DNA of 64,000 nucleotides, taken from Colwellia sp. (GTDB taxonomy: Bacteria > Pseudomonadota > Gammaproteobacteria > Enterobacterales > Alteromonadaceae). Position numbers and translations under genes: made by a program. Shown here one piece after another: positions 26,814 to 36,746 of the stretch. The notes under the pieces were generated by a model. It was not told where the DNA came from. It made no database searches and worked only from the letters and a program-made list of their open reading frames with translations. The DNA is taken from assembly GCA_013215655.1 (NCBI GenBank), contig JABSOX010000011.1, positions 172,379 through 236,378 of the forward strand, read 5' to 3'. The stretch's first letter is position 1, and each line of letters opens with the position of its first letter.

Positions 26814-29252
26814 TTAGTCGCTACCTTTTAAAGAATGCATTGCTGGTTTATTAATATATTGTCGTAATGGCAAGTAACAAGCTACAAATGAAATGAGTAA
26901 CACCATACTTAAGGTTATTAAAAACATCGGTAATAACTGCCAAGATAAATAAAGTGTCAATTGCTTATTAAATACAATACTACCCACAGTGAATAACAGC
27001 ATACTAACCATAATACCCACTAAAACTGCGCTGGAATTATCTTTTATAATTAATTTAATTAAATCCCAACGTTTAGCACCAATTGCCATGCGAGTGCCTA
27101 TTTCAAAGCGACGTATTTGTGTAGCGTAATTTAAAATACCGTATAGACCGATAGCAGATAATAACAACGTTAACAGGGTTAATACTGCGCTGGTAATTGC
27201 CGTTACATATTGCGTAAAAAGCGTATTGGATTTTAATTTATTCAATGAGGTATAAGAGTAAATAAAGAGGTCACTACTAACTTGTCCTAGGATATTAACC
27301 ACTTGCTCTCTTGATAAGTCTTGTCCATTGCCAAATTGGAGCAGCATATTAAGTCTGCTGCCGATATCCGTAGGTCGATAGACCTTCATTAGGTTTATGG
27401 AATTATTTGGTAAGTTGATCGCTTTGACAATGCCAATAACAATGAAGGGGTCTTCACCTTGAGTAAAAATAATTTTTGCACCTAAAGCACTGCTATCTGG
27501 GCTAAGTTTCTGTGCATACAAATCGTTGATAATAACGACTTTGCTTTTATCTTTTATTTGAGCCGAGCTAAAAAAGTCACCTTCAATTAAGTGTTGTTCG
27601 ATCATTTGAAAATAATGTTGGTCAACAAATTTAGTCTCTATAACCAAGCGTTCATTGGTAGCAGCATTAACTTGTGCTGAGCCAATACCTTCATCAAAAG
27701 AAAAGTCTGAATGACTAATTGATTGAACTTCAGCCAAAGATAATAACTCTTTCTCTATTTTTTGGATGATTGCTGAAATTTCATTATTAGATTTACTCTC
27801 GCCAGCAGAGGAAAGTGATAATTCAAGTCTGTAAATATTATTAGTTTCAAAACCTAAACTGTTACTAATAACACCGTAAGCTTTTTCAAATAAATTACTA
27901 TTAATAAAAACTAATAATGTTACCACCACGATTTGACTGAAGATAAGTACTTGCCTCAGTGTTTTGGATATTTGAATACCTGTGCCTTTACCCCCAGTTT
28001 GTAATTGGCGATTTAAAGCATGAAAATTCACAGTTTTGTAACTGATAAAAGCAAAGAAATAAGCAAGTACTATAGCTAAAAACAGTGCGATTATAGTAGA
28101 GGAAAAGGTTAAACTTAGCTCGCTTACCCGAGGTAGATAAGCTGATAAGTAGGTTAGTAATATTTTAAACCCTAGGGTAGCAATAACAAATGCTACCGCC
28201 ATAGATAGCAGCATAAGTAAGCTTGATTCAGCTAACAGTGCTTTAAATAAGTCTCGTCTAGTTGCCCCCATAGCCGCATGAATGGTTAATTGTCGAACCC
28301 TAGTCGCGATATGTGAGATAAATAAATTGCTAATATTGCTACAGGCAATAATCACTAAGCCTATTACCGCGAAAAGTAAAAATAAAACAGTTTTATTACT
28401 GTCTCCAATAATAATTGATTTAAGCGGCTTTGTTTCTATTGCCAAGATCCAACCTTTAAATAAATCTACACCGGTTATTTTTTCTTGCCAAATATTATTT
28501 TCTAAACGTGTCAGTGTTTCGTTAAGTTGTTTCGTGCTGAGTGATTTGGCAAGCTTGCCAATAAATAACCTTCGGTCATCAATATAGAACCAACTTTCTC
28601 TGCCTGAGTTGGCTGTTAGATTATAATCCCATGGAATAAAGACTTGTGTCGGTAGCTGCGAAGAAGTTAATTTAGGTTCAATAAAGGTCTTTGCTAAAAC
28701 ACCTACAATTTGAAAACGCTTACCTGAAACGGTTATTTTTTGAGTTAATATATCAGGGCTACCAGCATAGTCATCTTGCCATGTTTGATAACTGATAATT
28801 GCCACAGGATTAAAAGTATTCAAAGCCTCTGTTTGTGAAAACTGTCGACCTAAGTGCATTTTTGCAGCAAATAGATCAAACCATTCGGGTGTTATAGAAG
28901 ATAAAGTCATTCTTGGTTGTGAAGGCAAAGAGGTGATCACTTCATTATAAAAAGTAATTAAAGTACTTTCACTAAAAACCTGTTGATTTTTATATAGGTG
29001 AATTAAACCTGGATAGGTAAAAGCTGGCGCCATCGGTTCATTTTCGCTATTACTTATGATGGAGTCTACTCTTACTAATTTTTCCTGTTCTGGATATGGC
29101 AGTGGCTTGAGCAACATCACGTAAGCTAAGGTTAATACACATAACAATGCCCCTAAAGTAATACCCATAGTTGATACGATACTAAAAATGAAAAACGGCT
29201 TTTGTTTAAGGCTTAAATAAGCTTGTTTTAACTGATAGAGAAACAAATTCAT
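26814..29252 (-). CDS. FtsX/MacB-type ABC permease, locus 1, fifth in array
   Basis: The 812-residue protein is a tandem-fused MacB-like permease: N-terminal helix (about 22-48), periplasmic MacB-PCD domain (about 50-260), three helices of an FtsX unit (about 285-400), another helix, a second periplasmic domain (about 445-660) and a second FtsX unit (about 695-800). The first FtsX unit contains HAAMGATRRDLFKALLAE and the second contains RFEIGTRMAIGAKRWDLI, the coupling-helix region that contacts the ATPase. It ends in LKGSD. It overlaps the previous permease stop by one base (TAATG). It has no ATPase domain and would use the single ATPase at 39310. Confidence 0.88.
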   Translation of the reverse strand: MNLFLYQLKQAYLSLKQKPFFIFSIVSTMGITLGALLCVLTLAYVMLLKPLPYPEQEKLVRVDSIISNSENEPMAPAFTYPGLIHLYKNQQVFSESTLITFYNEVITSLPSQPRMTLSSITPEWFDLFAAKMHLGRQFSQTEALNTFNPVAIISYQTWQDDYAGSPDILTQKITVSGKRFQIVGVLAKTFIEPKLTSSQLPTQVFIPWDYNLTANSGRESWFYIDDRRLFIGKLAKSLSTKQLNETLTRLENNIWQEKITGVDLFKGWILAIETKPLKSIIIGDSNKTVLFLLFAVIGLVIIACSNISNLFISHIATRVRQLTIHAAMGATRRDLFKALLAESSLLMLLSMAVAFVIATLGFKILLTYLSAYLPRVSELSLTFSSTIIALFLAIVLAYFFAFISYKTVNFHALNRQLQTGGKGTGIQISKTLRQVLIFSQIVVVTLLVFINSNLFEKAYGVISNSLGFETNNIYRLELSLSSAGESKSNNEISAIIQKIEKELLSLAEVQSISHSDFSFDEGIGSAQVNAATNERLVIETKFVDQHYFQMIEQHLIEGDFFSSAQIKDKSKVVIINDLYAQKLSPDSSALGAKIIFTQGEDPFIVIGIVKAINLPNNSINLMKVYRPTDIGSRLNMLLQFGNGQDLSREQVVNILGQVSSDLFIYSYTSLNKLKSNTLFTQYVTAITSAVLTLLTLLLSAIGLYGILNYATQIRRFEIGTRMAIGAKRWDLIKLIIKDNSSAVLVGIMVSMLLFTVGSIVFNKQLTLYLSWQLLPMFLITLSMVLLISFVACYLPLRQYINKPAMHSLKGSD

Positions 29253-31723
29253 TATTCACTACCTTTTAACGATTGGATAACAGGGTTGTTAATATATTTA
29301 CGTAAAGGTAAGTAACAAGCCAAAGATGAAACCATTAAAATAAGTGACAAGGTTAGGATAAATAGTGGCAACATTTCTAAGCTTATATACTGATTTAAGT
29401 GCCCATCAAAACTGATGAACAAACCAAGTAATATAAAAATGCTTGCAACAATACCGATAAAAACTCCTCCGGCATTATCTTTAAAAATCAATTTAACAAT
29501 GTTCTTTCTTTTTGCGCCAATAGCTAAGCGTGTACCAATTTCAAAACGACGTATTTGGATGGAATAACTCAATATTCCATAAATGCCAATACCTGCAAGC
29601 ATTAAGCTAAGAAAGCTCACTAGAGCAGTGGTAATAGTGGTGACTATTTTATTGAATAAACGCTGATAACGAACGTCTTCTAACGATTGAAGCTTATCGA
29701 CACTAAAAGATGGACTAACTTCTTTAATAATATCGATAACTTGCTTTCTAGTTAGCTGCTGTTGATCTTTCAATTTAATAAGCATCGACATTTTCTCTAC
29801 AGCACTGAGGTCGGCAACGGCTGAACGAGGTAAATAAGCTCGTTCAGCAATGTCACTTTCTTCAGGTGTTTTCATGCCCTTTACCACGCCAATAATGGTA
29901 TAAATGTGGTCGTCTGTAAAAGAAACTTTTTTGCCCAGTACCTGACCTTGTTCTGCTATTTTATTCGCTAAGACATCATTAACAATCATAACTTTTTTAA
30001 GATCTCGAACATCATCACGGCTAAAATTTTCACCCGTTAACAAGGATTGTTGCAATAATGGAAAGTAGTGCTCATCAACAATGCGATAAACCATATTGTG
30101 TTTCTCATTACTTTCTTGCTCAGTAATACCGGGCCACCAGAGACTGAAAAAAGCGAAGGGCGAAGCACTATGACTAACGATCTCAACTTGAGGTAATTCA
30201 GCGAGCTTTTGCTTAATTAACGTTAATTCAAGTAAAGCAGATTTAGCACTGAGTTCTGATTTCTGAGTAGGCGCTAACGTTAAAGCAGTAACCTGTTCAA
30301 TATCCAAATAGCTTGGTGCATTGATATTATTCCACGCTTCTTTAAACAAGTTCATACTGATAAATATCAACACGCTAGCGGTAGTCACTTGGCAAACAAC
30401 TAATAGTTGGCGAAATAATGGCGGTAGCTGATTGCCAGTTCCCTTACCACTGGTGTTTATCGTTGCCGACAGTACTTTATTGTTAATGCTTTTTACTGAA
30501 ATCTTGGCAAATGTCCAAGCAAAAACAAACAAAATCATCACCGATATAATCAGCGTAAAACCATTCACTGTCATTTCACTTGCTCGTGATAATGCCGTAC
30601 CTAAATAGTATTCGATCAAATAAAAACCAAAAAATGCAATAAAGAAAGCGACAAGAAGTGATAATGATATAAGTAATAGCGCTTCACTAAAAAAAACATT
30701 GAAGAGTTTAGATTTCTTGGCGCCAATAGCCGCTTGTATCGCTATTGCTCGTTGTTGCATAACAGCTCTTGAAGTCATTAAATTAGCAATGTTGGTGAAG
30801 GCAATAACCACTAAACCGATAATGCCCGCCAACAAAAAACACACTGATTCCCTGTTGTCTCCGATAATCACTTTTTTAAAATCATGCAAAGCTATTTTTA
30901 TGGTGGTGCCTTTAAAGCCCTCAAACCCAATGATCGCATTTAACCAGCCATCATTTATCAACGTTGTTAATTTTTGCTCGGCTTGACTCTTAGTAAACTC
31001 TACGGATAGTTTACCAACAACTTTGCCATTAAGCCCTGGCCACCACGTGTTGCGTGCTTCTGGCTGAGTTGAATTAAAATCCCACGGAAACCATAATTGA
31101 GTTTTTCTATAATAATTCACCCCAAAGTAATAAGAATAAACTTGTGGTTCAATAAAACGCTGTCCAACAACACCCACAATTCGATAAGATATATCATTAA
31201 AATTGATTGTTTTTTCAAGAATATCAGCATCGGCTGAAAAGTTATTAATCCAAGTATCATAACTGATAACCACCACAGGATTATTGGTATCAACAGCTTC
31301 CGATGACTGAAAAGCTCTACCTATTAATATAGGCATACCCGTTAACTCAAACCATTCTGGAGAAACATAAGTCGCTTCCATCATCGGCAAATCATCTTGG
31401 CTGAGTAACACTCCTTTAGTATGTGCTACTAACGCTGCCTGTGAAAACACATCCTGTTTATCATATAAGGTCATAAAAGCGGGATAAGAAAATTGTTCAA
31501 ACATCACCTGACCCTGAGGGTTAATTTGTTCATTAGAGGTGACATATAACTTATCCTGCTCTGGATACGGCAGCGGCTTTATCAACATCACATAAGCGAG
31601 TGTTAATATACATAACAAAGCACCCAGGGTAATGCCCATAGTTGCAACAATACTAAAAACAAAGCCCGGTTTTTGCTTAAGACTTAAATAAGCCTGTTTT
31701 AGTTGGTAGAGAAATAAATTCAT
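29252..31723 (-). CDS. FtsX/MacB-type ABC permease, locus 1, fourth in array
   Basis: An 823-residue two-unit permease with the same domain order as its neighbours. Its first ~50 residues (MNLFLYQLKQAYLSLKQKPG onward) are nearly identical to the third permease, also at DNA level, while the periplasmic domains differ strongly. The coupling region reads RFEIGTRLAIGAKRKNIV. It has its own AGGAG ribosome site and is separated from the third permease by 131 bases carrying a dispersed repeat. The periplasmic variation suggests a different ligand or partner for each permease. Confidence 0.88.
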   Translation of the reverse strand: MNLFLYQLKQAYLSLKQKPGFVFSIVATMGITLGALLCILTLAYVMLIKPLPYPEQDKLYVTSNEQINPQGQVMFEQFSYPAFMTLYDKQDVFSQAALVAHTKGVLLSQDDLPMMEATYVSPEWFELTGMPILIGRAFQSSEAVDTNNPVVVISYDTWINNFSADADILEKTINFNDISYRIVGVVGQRFIEPQVYSYYFGVNYYRKTQLWFPWDFNSTQPEARNTWWPGLNGKVVGKLSVEFTKSQAEQKLTTLINDGWLNAIIGFEGFKGTTIKIALHDFKKVIIGDNRESVCFLLAGIIGLVVIAFTNIANLMTSRAVMQQRAIAIQAAIGAKKSKLFNVFFSEALLLISLSLLVAFFIAFFGFYLIEYYLGTALSRASEMTVNGFTLIISVMILFVFAWTFAKISVKSINNKVLSATINTSGKGTGNQLPPLFRQLLVVCQVTTASVLIFISMNLFKEAWNNINAPSYLDIEQVTALTLAPTQKSELSAKSALLELTLIKQKLAELPQVEIVSHSASPFAFFSLWWPGITEQESNEKHNMVYRIVDEHYFPLLQQSLLTGENFSRDDVRDLKKVMIVNDVLANKIAEQGQVLGKKVSFTDDHIYTIIGVVKGMKTPEESDIAERAYLPRSAVADLSAVEKMSMLIKLKDQQQLTRKQVIDIIKEVSPSFSVDKLQSLEDVRYQRLFNKIVTTITTALVSFLSLMLAGIGIYGILSYSIQIRRFEIGTRLAIGAKRKNIVKLIFKDNAGGVFIGIVASIFILLGLFISFDGHLNQYISLEMLPLFILTLSLILMVSSLACYLPLRKYINNPVIQSLKGSE

Positions 31724-31749
31724 TCCTTTTACTCCTATATTTTGTCTTT

Positions 31750-31827
31750 TTGTCGAAGTGAACTTCGACCTACACGAATCTTATTGATACGATTGTAGGT
31801 TGATTCGAGTGATACGAGGCTCAACAA
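31750..31827. repeat. Dispersed repeat, copy A, inside the permease array
   Basis: The segment begins TTGTCGAAG, includes a GTCGAAG/CTTCGAC hairpin, then CGACCTACA, GATTGTAGGT, CGAG and GATACGAGG, and ends with a degenerate TCAACAA. It aligns with copy B at 39180-39306, which has the same order of blocks and ends TCGACAA. The TTGTCGA/TCGACAA ends make each copy a terminal inverted repeat element. Confidence 0.6.
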
Positions 31828-31854
31828 TGTTGAGTTGTTTTATACATAAATCAA

Positions 31855-34311
31855 CTAATCACTACCTCGCAGACAATGAATTGCGGGTTTATTGATGTAT
31901 TGTCGTAATGGTAAGTAGCAAGCGATAAACGAAAGCGTAGAGATCAAGAAAATAGTCGCGACATACATCGGCGCTAATTGCATAGTGATATAAGATGAAA
32001 GCTCAACACTGAAGAATAAATATAAACTGAATAAAATAACTAAGCTAAAAAACACGCCAAAAATAATGGGCTTTGCATTGTCTTTTATGATCAACAATAT
32101 TAAATCATGACGCTTTGCACCAAGGGCCATACGTGTACCTAATTCAAGCTGACGCATTTGTGTGCTGTAGCTTAAAACTCCATATAAACCGATACCCGCC
32201 AGAAAAAAAGTGATCAACGCTAATGCCGCTGTTGTCACCGCTGTAGTAATTTCAGCAAACAAGCTTTGGGTAAGCATGTCAGAGGTGGCATTGAAACTAA
32301 AGACAGAATATCTTGAGTCAACCTCAGCTAACAACATGCCTAACTGTTCGCGACTAACAGACTGGTCAGCCTTTATCTTGAGCATAAATTGCTGTTCGTT
32401 TAGTTCATTGGGCGCATAGGATCTTGGTACACCTGCAGCTACATCGTCGCTGCCAAACGCAGTCTCGCCGGGAATAGCAATATCATTGACAATACCTATT
32501 ATTTTAAAGTCAGGCTCACCTATCGATGATAGTCGCATGCCTATAACATCACCGTCAGCTTTTAATTGTTTAGCAAAAGCTTGGTTAACAATCATCTTAT
32601 TATCGTTATCTCGGCGATCTACTATCGTAAAATTTTCACCTTGTAATAGCGGCTGTTCAATCATATTGAAATATCTATGATCAATTCTTTTAAAATACGG
32701 TGTATACCTTTCATTAGCACTAAGTTTGGTTAACGCTTTAATACCAAAGCCATCTAAAGGTGAACTCCCTTGAGCAATTGATTTCACTTGCGGTAAAGCT
32801 TCCAGACTTTCCATTATCTCAGCCATAATCGGCATGGCCTCTTCCTGACTAAGGAGTTGCGCTGAAGAGAAATTTAAAATTAAAGTCGATATATTATCGG
32901 TGGTAAAACCTATTGGTGCATTGATTGTCTTTACTGCTCCTTTGAATAAGCTAAAGTTGATAAAGACCAGTACCGTCGCTAATGCAACTTGGCTAGCGAT
33001 TAATATATGACGCGTCTTTTTAGAGACCTGTAAGCCACTACCCTTACCACTGCTTTGCAACGTAGTATTTAACGCGTGGTAATTGATCATACGGGTACTA
33101 AACTTAGCAAAAAACAAGGCAAAAACGATGGTGAACAATATCGCACTGCCGAAGGTTATTGGGTTAAGGAATAACTCGTTGACTCGAGGTAAAACTGCGC
33201 TCAAATATTGCTGCATAATATAAAAGCCGACCTTAGCAATAACTAGCGCAAGTATTACTGACATAAGCATTAATAGGCTAGTTTCTGCAAACATCGCTTT
33301 AAATAAATGCTTTTTAGTGGCGCCAATAGCTGCTTGAATCGACATTTGGCGTTGCTTTTCTGCGGTACGCGACATAAATAAATTGGAAATATTGGCACAA
33401 GTAATCATGACTAAACCAATCACCCCCACTAATAGCATGACTGCAATTGACTCACTGTCACCTAGAATAATGTTCTTAACCGAACGCACTTTCATAACGA
33501 CTGACCAACCTTTGAAAAATTCAAATTTGGCGGCAAATCCTTCCTGCCAGTGATCACTCACTAAGGGGGTTAACAGTTGTTGTGCTTGCCTTTGACTAAG
33601 CCCTTTTCTTAATTGACCAATAAATTTATAGTTGCTTTTTATATTACCAAAAATTTGTCTCTGCTCAGTGCTTTCCGGATTGAAGTCCCATGGCAACCAA
33701 AGGTGTGTTTGACGACCAATTCCAGCCAATTTTGGTTCAACAAAGTTTTCTGCCAATACGCCAATAATGCGATAACTTACACCTCTAAGGTTGACTTTTT
33801 GTTCAAGAATATTGGCACTACCATTAAATTCTTGTTGCCAAGTATTATAACTCAGCATAGCGACAGGATTATTGGTATCCAAAACTTCGCTGGTCTCAAA
33901 TACCCGACCCACAGCCATTGGAGAGGCTAACATCTGGTGTAACTCAGGTGTGGCATAAGTGGTATTAACAAGAGGTTGGCTACTGTGAGAAATGATTACA
34001 TCTTGGGCATAATACATTATTGCGGTTTGCTCAAATGCCTCTTTACTCTTGTATAAGTGCACCAATCCAGGATAGCTATAAGCAACCGTTTTGGTTTCCT
34101 TTTCTGTGCCGACAATGTGATGTTCCGCAACAAACAGACGTTCTTGCTCTGGATAAGGCAGTGGCTCAATCAGTAATAAATAGTTTAGGGTTACCACACA
34201 TAACAAAGCGCCCAAGGTAATGCCCATAGTGGCAACAATACTAAAAACAAAGCCCGGCTTTTGCTTAAGACTTAAATAGGCCTGTTTTAGTTGGTAGAGA
34301 AATAAATTCAT
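31855..34311 (-). CDS. FtsX/MacB-type ABC permease, locus 1, third in array
   Basis: An 818-residue tandem-fused permease with two periplasmic MacB-PCD domains and two FtsX units. The coupling regions are QAAIGATKKHLFKAMFAE (first) and QLELGTRMALGAKRHDLI (second). It starts on the last base of the second permease stop codon (TAATG), so translation is coupled. Its N-terminal codons match the fourth permease almost exactly, a sign of recent exchange or duplication. It ends in CLRGSD, like the second permease. Confidence 0.88.
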   Translation of the reverse strand: MNLFLYQLKQAYLSLKQKPGFVFSIVATMGITLGALLCVVTLNYLLLIEPLPYPEQERLFVAEHHIVGTEKETKTVAYSYPGLVHLYKSKEAFEQTAIMYYAQDVIISHSSQPLVNTTYATPELHQMLASPMAVGRVFETSEVLDTNNPVAMLSYNTWQQEFNGSANILEQKVNLRGVSYRIIGVLAENFVEPKLAGIGRQTHLWLPWDFNPESTEQRQIFGNIKSNYKFIGQLRKGLSQRQAQQLLTPLVSDHWQEGFAAKFEFFKGWSVVMKVRSVKNIILGDSESIAVMLLVGVIGLVMITCANISNLFMSRTAEKQRQMSIQAAIGATKKHLFKAMFAETSLLMLMSVILALVIAKVGFYIMQQYLSAVLPRVNELFLNPITFGSAILFTIVFALFFAKFSTRMINYHALNTTLQSSGKGSGLQVSKKTRHILIASQVALATVLVFINFSLFKGAVKTINAPIGFTTDNISTLILNFSSAQLLSQEEAMPIMAEIMESLEALPQVKSIAQGSSPLDGFGIKALTKLSANERYTPYFKRIDHRYFNMIEQPLLQGENFTIVDRRDNDNKMIVNQAFAKQLKADGDVIGMRLSSIGEPDFKIIGIVNDIAIPGETAFGSDDVAAGVPRSYAPNELNEQQFMLKIKADQSVSREQLGMLLAEVDSRYSVFSFNATSDMLTQSLFAEITTAVTTAALALITFFLAGIGLYGVLSYSTQMRQLELGTRMALGAKRHDLILLIIKDNAKPIIFGVFFSLVILFSLYLFFSVELSSYITMQLAPMYVATIFLISTLSFIACYLPLRQYINKPAIHCLRGSD

Positions 34312-36746
34312 TAGTCGCTACCACGTAAACAATGAATTGCAGGTTTTTTGATGTATTGTCTAAGCGGTAAATAACAAGAGAAAAATGAAATCGCTGAAAT
34401 AACCACTAACGTTAGAATGAAAAGTGGAATGAGATCATTAGTAATATACTGATCTAAACTCCCCCTAAAACCGAAGAAAGATAGCAATAAAATAATGAGA
34501 CCTAGAACAAGCCCTGCCAATAACGCTGGTGCATTGTCTTTAAAAATTAGCGCCACTATATCTTTACCTTTAGCACCTACTGCCATGCGAGTACCTATTT
34601 CAAAACGGCGCATCTGACTGGAATAACTTAAAACACCATATAAACCGATTGAAGCCAAAAATATAGTTAATGCCGTTAAAATAGCTGTAATTGCTAATGT
34701 AGTATATTGAGTAAAGAGCAGCCTAGTGCGATCGGTTGCTAAGGATTTAAAGGAAAAAATACTGTATTGCGTGGTTATTTTATTGATCAAGACAAGACTT
34801 TGTTGCTCGGTTAACTGCTGCCCTGCTTTAACTTTAATCATGAAGTTGGTACGAGCACTTTTGTCTGGTGTATAACGTCGTAGTGGGATCACTCCATCAG
34901 CAGGACTTTTAAGTCCTTTCACCACACCAATGATAATATGTTCACCGCCAAAATAATTTAACTTGTCACCAACAACATCACCATCAGGTTTAAGGGTCGT
35001 AGCAAAAGCATCATTGATAATGATAACTCTCTCACCATCCTTTATTTGCTGACGACTAAAATTATCTCCTCGCAGCATTGGCTGTTCTAATAAATTAAAA
35101 TAGCTTTCATCAATGAATTTTGCCTGCGTGGTATATTCTTCATTGGTAGACGGTAAGGTAACTGGAAAGCTGCCAAACCAAATTAACGGAGAAAGTGAAA
35201 TACTTACTTCATCGATTGCAGGATGTTGAAGCAATGTTTGTTGTACTGCTTGCATCTCTTGTCGTATTTCTATTCGCGATTTTTGAGTGGGTGATTTTGG
35301 AGATAATCGTAATTGATAAGCATCACTCACATTAATGCCCATGGGTGTATTAATTTTTGTTAATGACGCTTTAAATAGATTAATGTTTATAAATATCAAC
35401 ACGGTTGCCACAGTTACTTGGCTGACAATTAACCCTAAACGCATTTTTTTCTTAATTTGTACGCCCGTACCTTTACCACCTGAGTTTAAGGTTGCTCTTA
35501 ATTCTCGGTACTGAATAATGCTGCCGCAAATGAATGTAAAAATTAGGCTTAATAAAAATAAAACAAATGTAGCTAAAGAAACTGACAATATACTTATCTT
35601 TAACTCACTTGCCCTTGGCATAACATCTACCAAATATTGCTGCATAATTGAAAAACCAAGTTGGCTAATTATTAAGGTAAAGGGTAATGACAGCAGCATT
35701 AATAATGAGGATTCGCTAAAGAGTATTTTTGTTATTTGATTTTTATTTGCCCCCATTGCGGCGACTATAGACAACCTTCTTCGTTGTTCGATGGTGCGAG
35801 ACATAAACAAGTTAGCGATATTAGCCGTAGCGATAATAAATATGCCTAAACACCCCAAAAATATATACAAAACTAACGACTTTTGTTCACCAAAGATTGC
35901 CTGAACAAGAGGTTTAAGGTTTAGAACAAGCTGCCAATTTTTAGCTACGGCAAGATCGCCTGTTTGCTGCTGCCAAATATCATTCATTTGCACATTAATT
36001 TGTTGAGCTAATTGTATTGTTGATTCAGGGTTTTCTACTTTAACCAATAGTTGTACTGCTTCGTCAACGTTTTGCCATGCGCCCCATTTCATTTGCGCTG
36101 TCCAATTAAAATCCCACGGTAGCCAAATGCTAGTTTTCCGACCAATTTCGGATATCTCAGGCTCGATAAATTCTTTTGCTGTAACCCCCACTATTCGATA
36201 GTTAATACCACGAATAGTTATCGTTTTGTCTAGTACATTTTTACTTTGTGCAAATTCGTTTATCCAAGTATCAAAACTAATGACCGCAACGGGGTTATGA
36301 TTATCAATCTGTTCACTGCTCAGTAGTCCTCTGCCCTTAGCTATAGGTATCGCCAATAGCTCAAACCATTCCGGAGTCACATAAGCACTATTAACTGTGG
36401 GTTGGTGTTTTAGTGAACTAAATACATCGGCGATATGATAAACCAAGGCTGCTTGAGTAAACGCATCTTGATGTTTATAAAAATGCTCAATGCCATTGTA
36501 TGAAAAACCACGACTAACCTCTGTGCCTTGATCATTAAATTTAGTATTTTCAACAATAAAAAGCGTGTCTTGTTGAGGATAAGGTAATGGCTTAAATAAC
36601 ATTAAATTCATTAATGTTAAGGCACATATTAATGCACCCACGGTTAAACTTAGGGTTACAACAACGTTGGCTGTAAACGATGGTTTAGATTTTAAATTTT
36701 GCCAAGCCTGTATGAATAAGTAGTTAAGTTGCTGCATATTAGTCAC
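34311..36746 (-). CDS. FtsX/MacB-type ABC permease, locus 1, second in array
   Basis: The 811-residue permease is the most divergent at its N terminus (MTNMQQLNYLFIQAWQNLKS) but has the same two-unit structure, with VAAMGANKNQITKILFSE in the first coupling region and RFEIGTRMAVGAKGKDIV in the second. It overlaps the end of the first permease gene by 8 bases, so the two are translated in tandem. It carries no ATP-binding motif. Confidence 0.88.
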   Translation of the reverse strand: MTNMQQLNYLFIQAWQNLKSKPSFTANVVVTLSLTVGALICALTLMNLMLFKPLPYPQQDTLFIVENTKFNDQGTEVSRGFSYNGIEHFYKHQDAFTQAALVYHIADVFSSLKHQPTVNSAYVTPEWFELLAIPIAKGRGLLSSEQIDNHNPVAVISFDTWINEFAQSKNVLDKTITIRGINYRIVGVTAKEFIEPEISEIGRKTSIWLPWDFNWTAQMKWGAWQNVDEAVQLLVKVENPESTIQLAQQINVQMNDIWQQQTGDLAVAKNWQLVLNLKPLVQAIFGEQKSLVLYIFLGCLGIFIIATANIANLFMSRTIEQRRRLSIVAAMGANKNQITKILFSESSLLMLLSLPFTLIISQLGFSIMQQYLVDVMPRASELKISILSVSLATFVLFLLSLIFTFICGSIIQYRELRATLNSGGKGTGVQIKKKMRLGLIVSQVTVATVLIFININLFKASLTKINTPMGINVSDAYQLRLSPKSPTQKSRIEIRQEMQAVQQTLLQHPAIDEVSISLSPLIWFGSFPVTLPSTNEEYTTQAKFIDESYFNLLEQPMLRGDNFSRQQIKDGERVIIINDAFATTLKPDGDVVGDKLNYFGGEHIIIGVVKGLKSPADGVIPLRRYTPDKSARTNFMIKVKAGQQLTEQQSLVLINKITTQYSIFSFKSLATDRTRLLFTQYTTLAITAILTALTIFLASIGLYGVLSYSSQMRRFEIGTRMAVGAKGKDIVALIFKDNAPALLAGLVLGLIILLLSFFGFRGSLDQYITNDLIPLFILTLVVISAISFFSCYLPLRQYIKKPAIHCLRGSD

